Of a DNA stretch of 64,000 bases, positions 12,635-23,327 are shown piece after piece. A model generated the notes under the pieces. It saw nothing but the letters and a program-made list of their open reading frames with translations. It was not told the origin of the DNA and did no database searches. Position 1 is the stretch's first letter. The number at the start of each line of letters is the position of its first letter. The translations under genes were made by a program, and so were the position numbers. The DNA is from Clarkia xantiana subsp. parviflora (Eukaryota; Streptophyta; Magnoliopsida; Myrtales; Onagraceae): positions 10,894,763 to 10,958,762 of the forward strand of contig JAPTYO010000007.1 of assembly GCA_036873135.1 (NCBI GenBank), written 5' to 3'.

Positions 12635-13075
12635 CTAAGCAGTGAGTACAACAGCTCCACCGCCCTCTTTGATCTTTTTCTCGGCATTCTTCGAGATCAG
12701 CTTAGCCTTGACGACGATCGGCTGATTCTCCGGCAAGACGCCCTTCCCCAAAACCTTGAAGTATCCGAACTGCGACACATCGATAAACGGAACATTGTCC
12801 TTAGTCGCCTTCTCCTTCACTTCGGCGGGCACCAGAGACCACAGCTTGTCGATGTTAACGATTGGGCAGTGGAACTGGTTACGGAGCTTGTGGAAGTACC
12901 TCATACCGACCTTACCAAAGTAACCGGGATGGTACTTGTCGAAGAGGATCCGGTGGTGGTGCATGCCTCCGGCGTTACCACGACCTCCAGGATGCTTGCG
13001 ATGCTTCCCGATACGTCCATGACCTGCACTGACGTGGCCTCGCTTCTTGCGGTTCTTCTTGAAGCGAGTCGTCAT
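12635..13075 (-). CDS. RPL27A: 60S ribosomal protein L27a (uL15)
   Basis: An intact single-exon frame of 146 residues, the standard plant length. The basic N-terminus ([20 protein letters not shown]), the [15 protein letters not shown] loop and the C-terminal VVLTA are diagnostic of uL15. The protein sits in the large cytosolic subunit near the exit-site side of the 60S particle and is essential for translation. No frameshift or loss of conserved residues is seen, so the copy is likely functional. Upstream lie a telobox, a TATA-like run and an inverted repeat, listed separately; the telobox fits coordinated ribosomal-protein transcription. In other eudicots the gene is a small family, and mutants affect leaf polarity and growth. 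Confidence 0.97.
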   Translation of the reverse strand: MTTRFKKNRKKRGHVSAGHGRIGKHRKHPGGRGNAGGMHHHRILFDKYHPGYFGKVGMRYFHKLRNQFHCPIVNIDKLWSLVPAEVKEKATKDNVPFIDVSQFGYFKVLGKGVLPENQPIVVKAKLISKNAEKKIKEGGGAVVLTA

Positions 13076-13130
13076 CTTCTCTCTTCTCCTTTCCTTGTTC
13101 GGCGGGACGAGGGAGCAAAGGATGAAGAGG

Positions 13131-13154
13131 TTAGGGTTTGGCGTATTTATTTAT
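13131..13154 (-). promoter_or_regulatory. Telobox and TATA-like element of RPL27A
   Basis: Read on the minus strand, positions 13139-13131 are AAACCCTAA, the telobox found in promoters and 5' leaders of most plant ribosomal-protein genes. Just upstream, 13154-13144 is an AT run reading ATAAATAAATA, a plausible TATA element. The telobox lies about 60 bp from the ATG. The assignment is by motif only. Confidence 0.6.
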
Positions 13155-13185
13155 CAAAGTCAGGATGTGTGACGGACGATATAGG

Positions 13186-13255
13186 CCGATCTCTCGGCCT
13201 GTTTTACGAAGTGATGGCCTATAAGCTTAATTCGTAAAACAGGCCGAGAAATCGG
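13186..13255. repeat. 25-bp inverted repeat upstream of RPL27A
   Basis: Arms 13192-13210 and 13231-13249 are perfect reverse complements over 19 bp (TCTCGGCCTGTTTTACGAA). Beyond one mismatch they continue five more bases on each side, to 13186 and 13255. The loop is 20 bp. It begins about 110 bp upstream of the RPL27A ATG, where proximal promoter elements would be expected. Confidence 0.85.
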
Positions 13256-13429
13256 GCCGAAGTGAACCTATTTTTGACTAGTTATTAATAAATAAGTTTT
13301 AAGAGTAGACCTAAAGAAATAGAGTTTTATAAGATGCTTGTTCAGCCCAAGAATGGAAAACGTAAATAATAATAAAAATGTGATAAGGTTGATTTCACGT
13401 CATTTCTTTAACCGAAATCCATTTTTGGT

Positions 13430-13745
13430 ATCGGAATTTTTTGATACACTTTTGGAACTAACATTTTGTATTTTATAAACTTTTCATTCCACCTTTAAAA
13501 TTCCGTCTGATTTGGCCGTTAAGTGTCATGTGTTATGCACCTGAGTAGCTAAACTTTTGATTTTGTTCAATTTAGTCCCTCTAATACTTTCATAACTTTT
13601 AATTTGTTCAATTTAGTCCTAAAATTTGAAAATCGGACCATTAACCCAAATTGGCCTACCTGAACTTAGCCCTAGTATTAATATGTTCAATTGAGTGTCA
13701 TGTATCATGCACGTGAGTAGCCCTAAACTTTTGATTTTGTTCCGT
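13430..13745. repeat. Degenerate inverted-repeat element fragment
   Basis: The stretch contains phrases typical of the long inverted-repeat elements elsewhere in the window (TTTTGTTCAATTTAGTCC, GGCCGTTAAGTGTCATG) and a short internal duplication around TCATG...GCAC..GAGTAG. No paired termini or target duplication could be found, so it is an eroded fragment. The flanks 13260-13430 and 13746-13783 show nothing else. Confidence 0.4.
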
Positions 13746-13792
13746 TCAGATTATAAACTCATTATGTATCATAATAAAATTAGTATTTATCA

Positions 13793-14036
13793 GGATTTTT
13801 CTACCATGCTTTGGGAGCACCATGCTTTTGGATTTTTTAATACTATGGTGGACTTAATTGTAACATAAGTAAAACTTTAAAAATATGAAAAAATATGAAT
13901 TTTTTAAACTACACCTAAGATGTGTATCATACTATTAATAATATCAATTTCCCTATGGGGTTCACCTTTAGGTCAATAGAAAAATAAAAAAATTAGTGGC
14001 AAAAGCATGGTGCTCCAAGAGCATTGTAGAAAGTCT
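13793..14036. mobile_element. Mutator-type MITE, copy 1
   Basis: A 244-bp non-coding element. Its ends are imperfect inverted repeats of about 36 bp (left GGATTTTTCTACCATGCTTT; the right end reads AGACTTTCTACAATGCTCTT on the opposite strand, both continuing into GGAGCACCATGCTTTT). It is flanked by a perfect 9-bp target duplication TATTTATCA at 13784-13792 and 14037-14045. Nine bases is the Mutator signature. A diverged second copy is at about 58735-58976. Confidence 0.85.
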
Positions 14037-14045
14037 TATTTATCA

Positions 14046-15142
14046 TTAATTATTATTAACTAAAAAAATCCAATTGAATACAACTCAAACTCAAAATACG
14101 GTACCATCACACCCAAAATAAAATCAAAAGGGCCCAGTCCAGCTAATAAAGCCAACTGTGGTATGGTTGGTTATTCTCCCTACCCTACCTCCTCTCCGAG
14201 CATTGGGAATGGGAGGGGGGAGTTGGGACCGTTCATCCATCTCAAATTGCAGAGCGACTTAGTCGATGCAGCCAAACCCGAACCACCCCCCACCATCCAT
14301 ATCCATATCAACACACTATTTCTCAATTAAGTAATGCTGATAATTACGACTCTCCACCGATATTCATTGGTGTTTCAAGGTTTTCTCCATTCCTATGGAT
14401 AAACGAGTGTGTCCCATTCCCATGGTCGATCTTTTGGAGCTAACAAACCATACAAATAGAATCACAATCTCCCCATGCCTTGAGAGTAGACCAAACATAA
14501 AAATCTCCCTTGCCACGTGGATATTACATCAACTACGTCAGTTTCATTTCTGTATAAACAAACATAAAATAATTAAGACATGAAAAAGACACAAGATCGT
14601 ATGTTGGCAAAGGATAAGCTACAGGATGTAGTGATAATGATATTGAATTTATAAGAATATATAAATATAACTAGTAGGAAAACATATATATATAACACGT
14701 CAACTGGATTTATTAAACCACACATTGTGCAAAATTTTACTTAAATAAAAGCTTGTTTTATAATATTATCTACTCGCCTTTTCTTTTTTAGAAATTTACT
14801 TTTCAATTAGTATAATAAAAATTAATATAATACAAGAAAATACACATATACTTAATAGTTTTGATTAATTTTACAAGACTATACGTAATTATAAATATAT
14901 AATATCACACGTTATTTAAAATGTTTCCATTTGGTCTTGTCTTAAATGAGTATTTTCATATTAACTCTTTTAAGTCCATAGCTACAAATATATAATATCA
15001 CACGTTATTTAAAATGTTTCAATTTGGTCTTGTCTTAAATGAGTATTTTTCATATTAACTCTTTTAAGTCCATAGCTACTTTCGTTGCAGTTTTGCACCA
15101 TTAGCATATATATATATAGAGGTTGAACAGAAGAGGTAGGGG
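14046..15142. other. AT-rich intergenic region
   Basis: No credible coding region. A mild pyrimidine- and C-rich patch at 14170-14310 and AT-rich sequence after 14600 are the only contrasts, apart from the tandem duplication at 14893-15079. Short frames here have no family features. Confidence 0.6.
14893..15079. repeat. Two-copy 93-bp tandem duplication
   Basis: Unit 1 (14893-14985) and unit 2 (14986-15079) both begin AAATATATAATATCACACG and end CCATAGCTAC. They differ by about one substitution and one inserted T, so the duplication is recent. No coding potential. Confidence 0.9.
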
Positions 15143-15147
15143 TTACA

Positions 15148-15929
15148 TGTTGGAAATATTGAGGGTAAATATGCAAATTTACAAAGTCCGAGGACCAAAA
15201 TGCAATATTCTAAAATTCAATGACTAAAAAGCAATTAGTCAAATTTCGGTTACTTACATGTAATTATACCCGTTAACATGCAAAATATAGGCAACGCCGA
15301 AATTATACGTAAAATCGACACAAAACGAATACGTATTTTATATACTGAGGCCCGTGCTAATCACAGTCTCCTTAAGGCAATTTCGCCCCTCCCCACCCTC
15401 GGGTTATGCAAAGGGGTTTATACAAGGGGCGATCACCTCCCAGGATTCAACAGTGTCATCGAAGCGTGTTATGCATGCAACACGTTCGACCGAACCGAAC
15501 CCAATACCTGAACTCAAACAAAGAACAGGAAAGCCGACGACAACGGCTAAAAACAACTAGAAAGGTTGAAAACGACATAAGTCAAAATCAACCTAGAAGA
15601 ACTCTGCATTCGTCAACACGAAGAACAGAGGATGAGAAAATATAATCGGATCCCAAAATTATGGGTTCCGGAAAAATTGAATACTCCACCAAGAAGGAAG
15701 AGATTTCATTTCTCATTGTGTAAAAAAAAATTGAAGGAGAAGACTCCTTTAAATAGGAGAGGAGAAGGGAGGGGGAAGATAAAATAGTCGATGTGGTACA
15801 AACAAACTTGCATTTACATTCAATAAAAAATGGGCTATTAACATGGGCTCTAATCTCTTTTGGGCTCAACAACAAACTAGCCCAAATAATTGTTTTAATA
15901 AAAATGAAAAAAAAAGCCCAAGTCCAACA
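15148..15929 (-). repeat. Copia LTR, left copy (3' LTR of the minus-strand element)
   Basis: Starts TGTTGGA and ends TCCAACA, so it has the TG...CA form with a short terminal inverted repeat. It matches the right LTR base for base as far as I can check by eye, except for one A fewer in the A run near 15915. A TATA-like CTATTTAAAG reads on the minus strand near 15760. Confidence 0.95.
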
Positions 15930-17066
15930 ATCCCCCACATGAATGGAAATTCAAAATTTAGACACGAATGTTGAGTTCAATGGTCAATACCTGCAAAGGA
16001 TAGGTAGGGGTGACCCCTTTGAACCTATCCCTTGTGAGATCATGCCTTCTCTACTGACTGGTCGGTAGACGCGATGTCCTTGAACCGACTGTCGTTGGTG
16101 TAGATGACGACATAACCCACACAGGTACCTTCCTAGTATGGTTCGGTTCACGCCCTGTGATCCCTAGGCCCTGGATCACTCGCCTGGTTCTGCAAGCGTT
16201 TCTAAGAATTGCGCCCTCAACAATTCCTTTCGAAGCGGCCCCACTTCTCACTCGCATAGGTGATTATATGTCTCAAGAGCATCATCACGACTCTGAGTTC
16301 TCCTTACGAATCATTAAAAGCTTTGAGTAAAAATGATTTCAATTAAGTAATTTCCAATTACTGTGCTCGGTTTAACCGATTATTGAAGATCAATACCGGC
16401 AAAAGCTTAACCTCATCTCCATCACTGTTTGCATCATGGGAATAGGCTCGGGGTTTGACCCCCCACAGTGACAACACTCACTCTTGTGATTAGGTTGTCC
16501 CATTGAACCAAGTTCTTGGGATCTCCAGTCATCATGGTTGGGTTTTCCTTCTCAAGAGCGTTTCCTCCACGGGCTTTAGCCTCATTCCCTTCGATGCTTG
16601 GCCAAATAACTCTCTGTTTAACCCTTTCGGGTAGCGGATCCGCTATTTATCTGCCGACTTTACTATATCGGGCACAATAAATATATTTGAGAGCAACTGT
16701 CTAATGGTAATATAACGTCTATGACGTATATGTTTGGTAATTCCATTAGATAGGTTATACTATGTTATACAGATTGATTATCGCAACGTTGCATCAATGT
16801 TCTCAAATCATCACAGTCCTCAGACTATCATTTCCTGCAGGAATAATTTTTGTCAATCCAACAACTAAATTTAGGTTGATTCTTATGTGGACAACAGGTT
16901 CGCAGAGTGTCCCATTTCCCAACCTTTAACAAAGGTTTTCAGGCCAAATGGGGGGTGCACCACTTATACGCGTTAACCTTGTCTTTTAAACAAAATCTTC
17001 AACCTTTCATTAGATTGGATTTTATTTGGATTAAACCAAAAAAAAAAAAACTCATCAATCTTTGCA

Positions 17067-18184
17067 CTAACACAGGTTTTGGCCAATTAGTAAAATCCTC
17101 GAGAAAATGGCATAACCATTCTGCATCTTCGACACATTTTTCCAGTACAATAACTCAGACTTGATCGTCGATCTGGCTATGACTGTTTGTTTTTTAGGAT
17201 TTTCTACGACACTGTTGCACCTCGTAAGGTGAATACGTAACCACTTATACTCAATGTGGTAGTGTCTAATCGGATATCCATTTTGCATCACTATAACATT
17301 CTATCACATTACGAATATGTCTCAGATATCTAAGTACCCTGATTACCTCGTTCTAGTGGTCAACACTGGGGTTACTCGTATATCGACTCAATACACTTAC
17401 AATGTGAGCGATATCTGGTCTAGTGCATGACATTAAGTACATGACACTTCCAATAATTTGAGCATACTCAATTTGGGTAAAACATTCTCCCTTGTTCTTT
17501 GAAAAATACTTACTCGTATCTATTGGAGTAGTGACCTCGTTCTTGTCATCTTTGTTGAATTTATCCAAAATCTTGTCAATATATGAGTTTGACTTAGAAT
17601 GAGACCTTCCGATGATCTACTGAGTTTTAATCCAAAGATCACATCGGCATGATTCATGTCTTTCATGTCAATACTCAAATTCAACATAGGTCCAGTGGAC
17701 CAGACTACCTCATCGTTTTTTTTCAACGATTAACATCAACGTAAAACGTTTGTCATACTTATTTATTTTGAAACATTTCTCCAATAAAACGCTGTCAAAT
17801 TTATTAAGCCAGTGTTTAGGCATCTGTCTAAGACCATACAGAGAATTGACAAGGTTACATACTTTCTTTTCCTGCTCTCGCGCAGAGAAACTCTCAGGTT
17901 GTTCCATGTAGATTTATTCCTCTAAACCTCCATGTAAGAAAGCTGTTTTTCACATCCATTCGTTGTATTTCTAGATTTCGCAAGGCTGCAATCGTAAGCA
18001 CCATCCTTATGAATGTGATTCTAGATACTGGAGAAAATGTATCAAAATAATCCAGTCCTTTCTTTTGTCTATAGTCTTTTATGACAAGTCGGGCTTTGTA
18101 ATTATCAATTGATCCATCTTCGTTCATTTTACGTTTGAATATCCACTTGTAGCCTAACGGTTTGTCTCCGGGCGGAAGATCCAC
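17067..18184 (-). pseudogene. Copia reverse transcriptase/RNase H remnant
   Basis: Minus-strand fragments in several frames show copia polymerase signatures: PLGYKWIFKRKMNEDGSIDN and FDTFSPVSRIT (17894-18184), NSLYGLRQMPKHWLNKF (17710-17907), IIGSVMYLMSCTRPDIAH followed by SRYTSNPS (17353-17568), and KKQTVIARSTIKSE (RNase H, 17067-17291). At least three frame changes break the chain, one near 17905 at the usual NAFL...YMEQP segment. The YVDD catalytic segment falls in a scrambled part. It cannot make an active polymerase. Confidence 0.9.
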
Positions 18185-19449
18185 CAGCTCTCAAGTGTTG
18201 TTCTGCAAGATGGATTCAATATCACTGTTGATTGCCTATTTTCATAGAGGTCTCTCAGAAGAGTTTACGGCTTCGTGGTAAGTCTAAGGTTCGACTTCAA
18301 GCATATAGGTCAGAAAAACTGGACCATAGGATTTTTCAATCCTTGCCCTTTTACTCATCACGGGCTTGACCTCGGTTTCAACCTCGGTCTCGACCTTAAC
18401 ATGCCCTCCATGTTCTCGGTATTGACTATTTTTCCTCTATAGTCTCATATGCTTGCCTCTCCTCTAGACTTAGCCAAAAATACATTTTCCAAATAAAAAT
18501 GCATTTCTTGATTACATTAACGTATCTTTGTGTTTATTCGACACTTTCGATTCAAACAGAAGAAATCAATACGCGTTACTATTCTGAGCATATCTTATGC
18601 AATCAACAGTTTAGCGCATGTATGCGCCTTTTCCGTAGAGGTATCATAACTTTTAGCAAGACACCCCCCACATTTGAAGGCACAACTCAAACAGAGTTTA
18701 TCTTCCTTCTTATGGGGTACCTTATTCAAGAGGTAATTGCTAACAAACATGGTCTCAACCACATTATTTTATTTCTTCCAGGAAAATTTTAACGTGTTAA
18801 CACACGAGTTTGGTATGAAGTTATTACAAACTCTCAACCACATCATCATTGATCATCAGATCACCATCGTTATCAATGTAGGTCATCAGACCGTCAGAAC
18901 ATCAACATTTTCCTTAAAACAATATGAGATCAAATTTGGTCATTAGACCGCCACGTTTCTAAAAATGGTATAACCCTCCGACCAATAAACGACATCGGCC
19001 CGTTGCACCGCAAGTGCCAAAACTACCTTTTTTTTTTTTTTTTTTTTTGAAGGAAAGAATGTGGTTGGATTCGATCATTTTTACCTAATGACAATCCATT
19101 CACCCACTAAGATAAAAAAAAACCTTAAACGTCGCCCGGTGGTATCGAAACCGCGACCCAACTAAATCGGGGTTTTATGCGGTGCAATGACTTCACAAAT
19201 TAAATCGTGTTTAAGTCAACATTCTCTAAACAGAGAATAATTGTTGCCGCATTTCTCATTGCGAAAACAATTAATTATTTAGTTGAAACTCAAGTTTTTA
19301 TTTGTAAACCATGAATTTGTTATTGTTTCATCTTTTCCTTCATCAAGTATACATAGCAATATTTCGTACTATCATCTACGAAAGTAATGAAGTACTTATT
19401 TCCCGCCTCGCGTTTGGACATATATTAAGTCACAAACTTCGCTATGTAT

Positions 19450-19632
19450 TTAGACCAAGAAGTTCGGTAATCCTTTCGGTCGAATAAGTTTCGCTTCAAC
19501 GCGAACTTCACATTTAAGTTCTTGATCTATTTTGATTTTAGGAATATGAACCATGTTAGATAACCTCTGCAAGGTATCGTAATTAACATGTTCTAAATTA
19601 TTGTGCCACAAATTCAGCACAAAAAGGAACAT
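19450..19632 (-). pseudogene. Copia GAG-pre-integrase domain remnant
   Basis: The frame has LWHNNLEHVNYDTLQRLSNM, the family's W-H-x-L-H-x-N pattern with the second His region altered, then KGLPNFLV. The zinc-binding cysteines and the DDE integrase core that should follow toward lower coordinates are not readable. Confidence 0.8.
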
Positions 19633-20823
19633 TCTTATCTCATGTTCACTATAGGCACTACGGCCAATACAAAAATATTTTTATTCATGTTTACTTCAGG
19701 CACTACGGCCATTACACTTAAAGTAATTCAACTTCATCCAATCAAATTTGTCATCTATCTGTATTTAACGTACAGTTCTTTTGACGATTTCGAGTGCTCC
19801 CAATAAGGACGCTTCCTCCTCATTTGTTTTTTTTTCAGAATTGTCAAAAAGAATTCCATCTTTTGACTTCAACTTTTGAAGTAAGTCTCGGCGACTTTCC
19901 CTGCATTATAGACGGTATCCTAGACGAGTGTCCAACCTCGCGCCGGCATCTGCGATATCATAACTCGCAGAATAATCGTATTTATAGACCACATCGAGAA
20001 GATTGTAGTCTTTCTCAATTTTAGAGTTGTTTGCCAAGGGATAGCTACATTCTTATTGAGTAGCGTTCAAACATTGGACTTATGACCAACCCCCTTAAAT
20101 TTATTAGAAGTCCGAGTATTTGGTACCCGACCCCACTATAGTAATTAATCCGGAACCTCAAATTCGGATTACTGAAATTCAAATAACGATTTGAATATCT
20201 GATTTCAGTAATTAAGTTTCATCACTTCAATTACAAAAATCAATTTTTTTTTCTTCCTTATGTTGGACAGAAAATAAACCTGGACACGGTTAAATTCGGT
20301 TTTAACAAAACCAGACTCACACGGAGCTAACCTTCTGAGTAAACACTCATGTACATTTATATCAAATGTAATACTCAGTGTTTAGACAAGGAAATAAAAT
20401 TCCATAACAGTTGTCATACACACTCAATCGGTTTTAACCGATTTCTTAATCCAATTTTCAACAATGGATTCAACGACCCCATAAGCCTCAACGGCTAAAG
20501 TGGGTCAAGTGACCAAAGCCTCCTTATCAAACAGACTCAATAACCTTGACCATCTCGATTGGTCATAATAGTCTCAACGACTTAGCGACCTCAACGGTCC
20601 TAATAGCCTCAACGGCTTTTGACGACTTTATCAGTCTCGAGGGCCTAAATGGCCTTAGTGATTTTATCAGTCACATGTGCTCTCGAGCATGTTCACATTC
20701 TAAACATCATTGTTCGACAATATTTGTGAACTTTAGAGAATAAATAATTTTCTCCAAAAATTGAATCTCAAAATTCAATTAAGCATCCTCTCATAAAACC
20801 AACAAATAAAATTGCCTTAAGAT

Positions 20824-21606
20824 TGTTGGAAATATTGAGGGTAAATATGCAAATTTACAAAGTCCGAGGACCAAAATGCAATATTCTAAAATTCAATGAC
20901 TAAAAAGCAATTAGTCAAATTTCGGTTACTTACATGTAATTATACCCGTTAACATGCAAAATATAGGCAACGCCGAAATTATACGTAAAATCGACACAAA
21001 ACGAATACGTATTTTATATACTGAGGCCCGTGCTAATCACAGTCTCCTTAAGGCAATTTCGCCCCTCCCCACCCTCGGGTTATGCAAAGGGGTTTATACA
21101 AGGGGCGATCACCTCCCAGGATTCAACAGTGTCATCGAAGCGTGTTATGCATGCAACACGTTCGACCGAACCGAACCCAATACCTGAACTCAAACAAAGA
21201 ACAGGAAAGCCGACGACAACGGCTAAAAACAACTAGAAAGGTTGAAAACGACATAAGTCAAAATCAACCTAGAAGAACTCTGCATTCGTCAACACGAAGA
21301 ACAGAGGATGAGAAAATATAATCGGATCCCAAAATTATGGGTTCCGGAAAAATTGAATACTCCACCAAGAAGGAAGAGATTTCATTTCTCATTGTGTAAA
21401 AAAAAATTGAAGGAGAAGACTCCTTTAAATAGGAGAGGAGAAGGGAGGGGGAAGATAAAATAGTCGATGTGGTACAAACAAACTTGCATTTACATTCAAT
21501 AAAAAATGGGCTATTAACATGGGCTCTAATCTCTTTTGGGCTCAACAACAAACTAGCCCAAATAATTGTTTTAATAAAAATGAAAAAAAAAAGCCCAAGT
21601 CCAACA
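20824..21606 (-). repeat. Copia LTR, right copy (5' LTR of the minus-strand element)
   Basis: 783 bp, TG...CA, apparently identical to the left LTR apart from a one-base homopolymer length change. Transcription of the element would start in this LTR toward lower coordinates. Confidence 0.95.
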
Positions 21607-22105
21607 TTACATAGTTGTAATACGGGCGGTTAAGTGTATGCTAGGTGCCTAGGTCTGAGAGAATATATAGTGAACGAGAGTTTCTTCTATGAGTCGGAGC
21701 ATTCGTGTTTAGTTCTCTGCATATATTATGAGAGAGTTTTATATGGTATCGTTCGGTATTGATTGTTTAGTAAAAATGGTACTTCTTATTTGCCTGTGTA
21801 TAGGAAATTTCCAAACCATGTTAAATTTTTATTTCGTGTATTTTTCAATTTTTTGCAATTGTTTTCCAGAACATTAGTCTGTGACTCGATCTAGGAAGTC
21901 TAAGAGGGCACAAAGTAGTGAATTCTCGTAAGATCGGCGACACGTAATACATGCAGAATCAAGTTTGGGCCTTGACTCGAGGCATAACCTGGTCGTTTGA
22001 GGCCTGGTTTGAAAATTACATTGGTTGGAAGCTATGATGAATAGTACCACGTCCGATAGTTTAAAAGAATTGGAACAGTATATAAGTTTAATGAGATACT
22101 CATAT

Positions 22106-22833
22106 TGCTGGGATCAAAGTGACGTGGCTCTAAAACTTCGGGTAACGGACTTTGAGATCTCGCCGAAAGCTAGCTCACTCAGGTATCTTTTTGACCTCGT
22201 GGGTACTTAGTTTCCTTTGGTGGCTTTGTGCTGGGCGAGGACCTGAAAAGGGGTGGGGAAGGCCCTTGATTCCACTATGAAACATAAGTCAGTAATGGAT
22301 ATCGAGAGAATATTGTAAAGTATATCATAGAACTTAGTTTAAATAATGAAAGTGAATCCCTATTTATATGGAGATATTTACTGACTTTGCAGGGCGGTTA
22401 CCCTTTGTGGAGGGTTTGGTCTAAAGTCAGCTTAAGTAGGTGGCAAGCAGGTCGCCACCTCATATTTCCTTAGCTGGGAAGGTTTCTTCTAGGGCGGTGG
22501 AATCAGGTCGCCACATGTCCCTTTCCTTAAGAGGAAGGTTTTCTTCAAGGGGTGGAAGTAGTTCGCCACCTGTCCCTTTCCTAAAGAGGAAGGTTTTCTG
22601 ATAAGACTTTGATGGTCGACTTGACTTACTCTTTAAATAGGAGAGAGAATTAGACAGCCTAATTGCCTTCTTTCTTTATTAATCGTAATCTGGAAGTCGA
22701 CTTCCTTAAATGTGATCGTCAACCTTTTACCTTTATTTCATTATTTCGAATAAGGTTGGTCGAAAACTTATCGATCTCGCCTCTGAACGTACTTGGCTTT
22801 ATTCTAGCAACGTTGTTTAATCGTAACCCAACA
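22106..22833 (+). mobile_element. Solo LTR, copy 1 (inserted in PB1 copy A flank)
   Basis: 728 bp starting TGCTGGG and ending CCCAACA, flanked by a perfect 5-bp duplication CATAT (22101-22105, 22834-22838). It is homologous to the reverse complement of the element at 33799-35424. Around 22437-22600 it contains about three imperfect units of the type GGCGGTGGAATCAGGTCGCCAC alternating with CCTTTCCTTAAGAGGAAGG-like palindromes. No internal region remains, so it arose by LTR-LTR recombination. Coding capacity is absent. Superfamily is not certain; a 5-bp duplication fits copia or gypsy. Confidence 0.88.
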
Positions 22834-22838
22834 CATAT

Positions 22839-23327
22839 TATCGTCAATTGGTTCTAGTCGGGAATTTCAGCTGACTTATGTAGTGGACATGAGCTCGCTT
22901 CGTGATTTAATTTCTCAATATTCTTCACGTCAACTTTTATAAGGAAAACACTTTTTGAAAAATAGAGTAATGTAGACTTTTTTTAATATGATATTTAAGA
23001 TTATATTATATATATATATATATATATATTCGTTTTAGTTAGCTCGATGATGGGCCACACACAATAACTTAGTGGGCTCCACTGGCCCATCTTCTTTAAT
23101 ATCTCATTCTCAGCCATAGCTTCAGGAAACGGAATATCCGAATAACTGAACTAGCGCGTGAGTCCTACCAGTAAGTAGCACTGCCGCTCAACTTCCCCCT
23201 CCCTTCCTCTTTCAGTTTCCTCCTCCTATACTATATATATACATACATAAGACTACCCTTGAGTTTTGCACCAAGATAGAAAATCACTACTCCTCTTAAA
23301 CTCTAAAACTTCCTTCGCAAGTTTCCG
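22839..23327 (+). promoter_or_regulatory. Promoter and 5' leader of PB1 gene copy A
   Basis: From about 23035 this stretch is highly similar to 28495-28785 upstream of copy B, unlike the more diverged sequence further out. A TATA-like CTATATATAT lies at about 23231-23240, some 90 bp before the ATG. A TA microsatellite occupies 23007-23030 and is absent from copy B. Confidence 0.6.

Larger units (their letters stand above)
15148..21606 (-). mobile_element. Young Ty1/copia LTR retrotransposon with decayed coding region
   Basis: Complete element of 6459 bp bounded by LTRs at 15148-15929 and 20824-21606 and by a perfect 5-bp target duplication TTACA (15143-15147, 21607-21611). Coding remnants run on the minus strand in the order GAG-pre-integrase, reverse transcriptase, RNase H, which is the copia order. 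A polypurine tract (GTGGGGGAT on the minus strand) lies just inside the left LTR, confirming orientation. No canonical initiator-tRNA primer site is visible next to the right LTR. Pol is broken by frameshifts and stops, the integrase core between 18500 and 19440 is hardly recognisable, and a 24-T run sits at about 19027-19050. Gag cannot be identified. The element is therefore non-autonomous. Confidence 0.93.

Noticed and set aside
12869..13237. 122-codon plus-strand frame across RPL27A
   Set aside because: Antisense to the ribosomal protein exon and running into its promoter inverted repeat.
15278..15938. Small frames repeated at 20954-21551
   Set aside because: These lie in the two identical copia LTRs, so they repeat simply because the LTRs do.
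19027..19050. T24 run inside the copia element as a poly(A) tail of a nested retroposon
   Set aside because: No matching direct repeats or recognisable body were found on either side.
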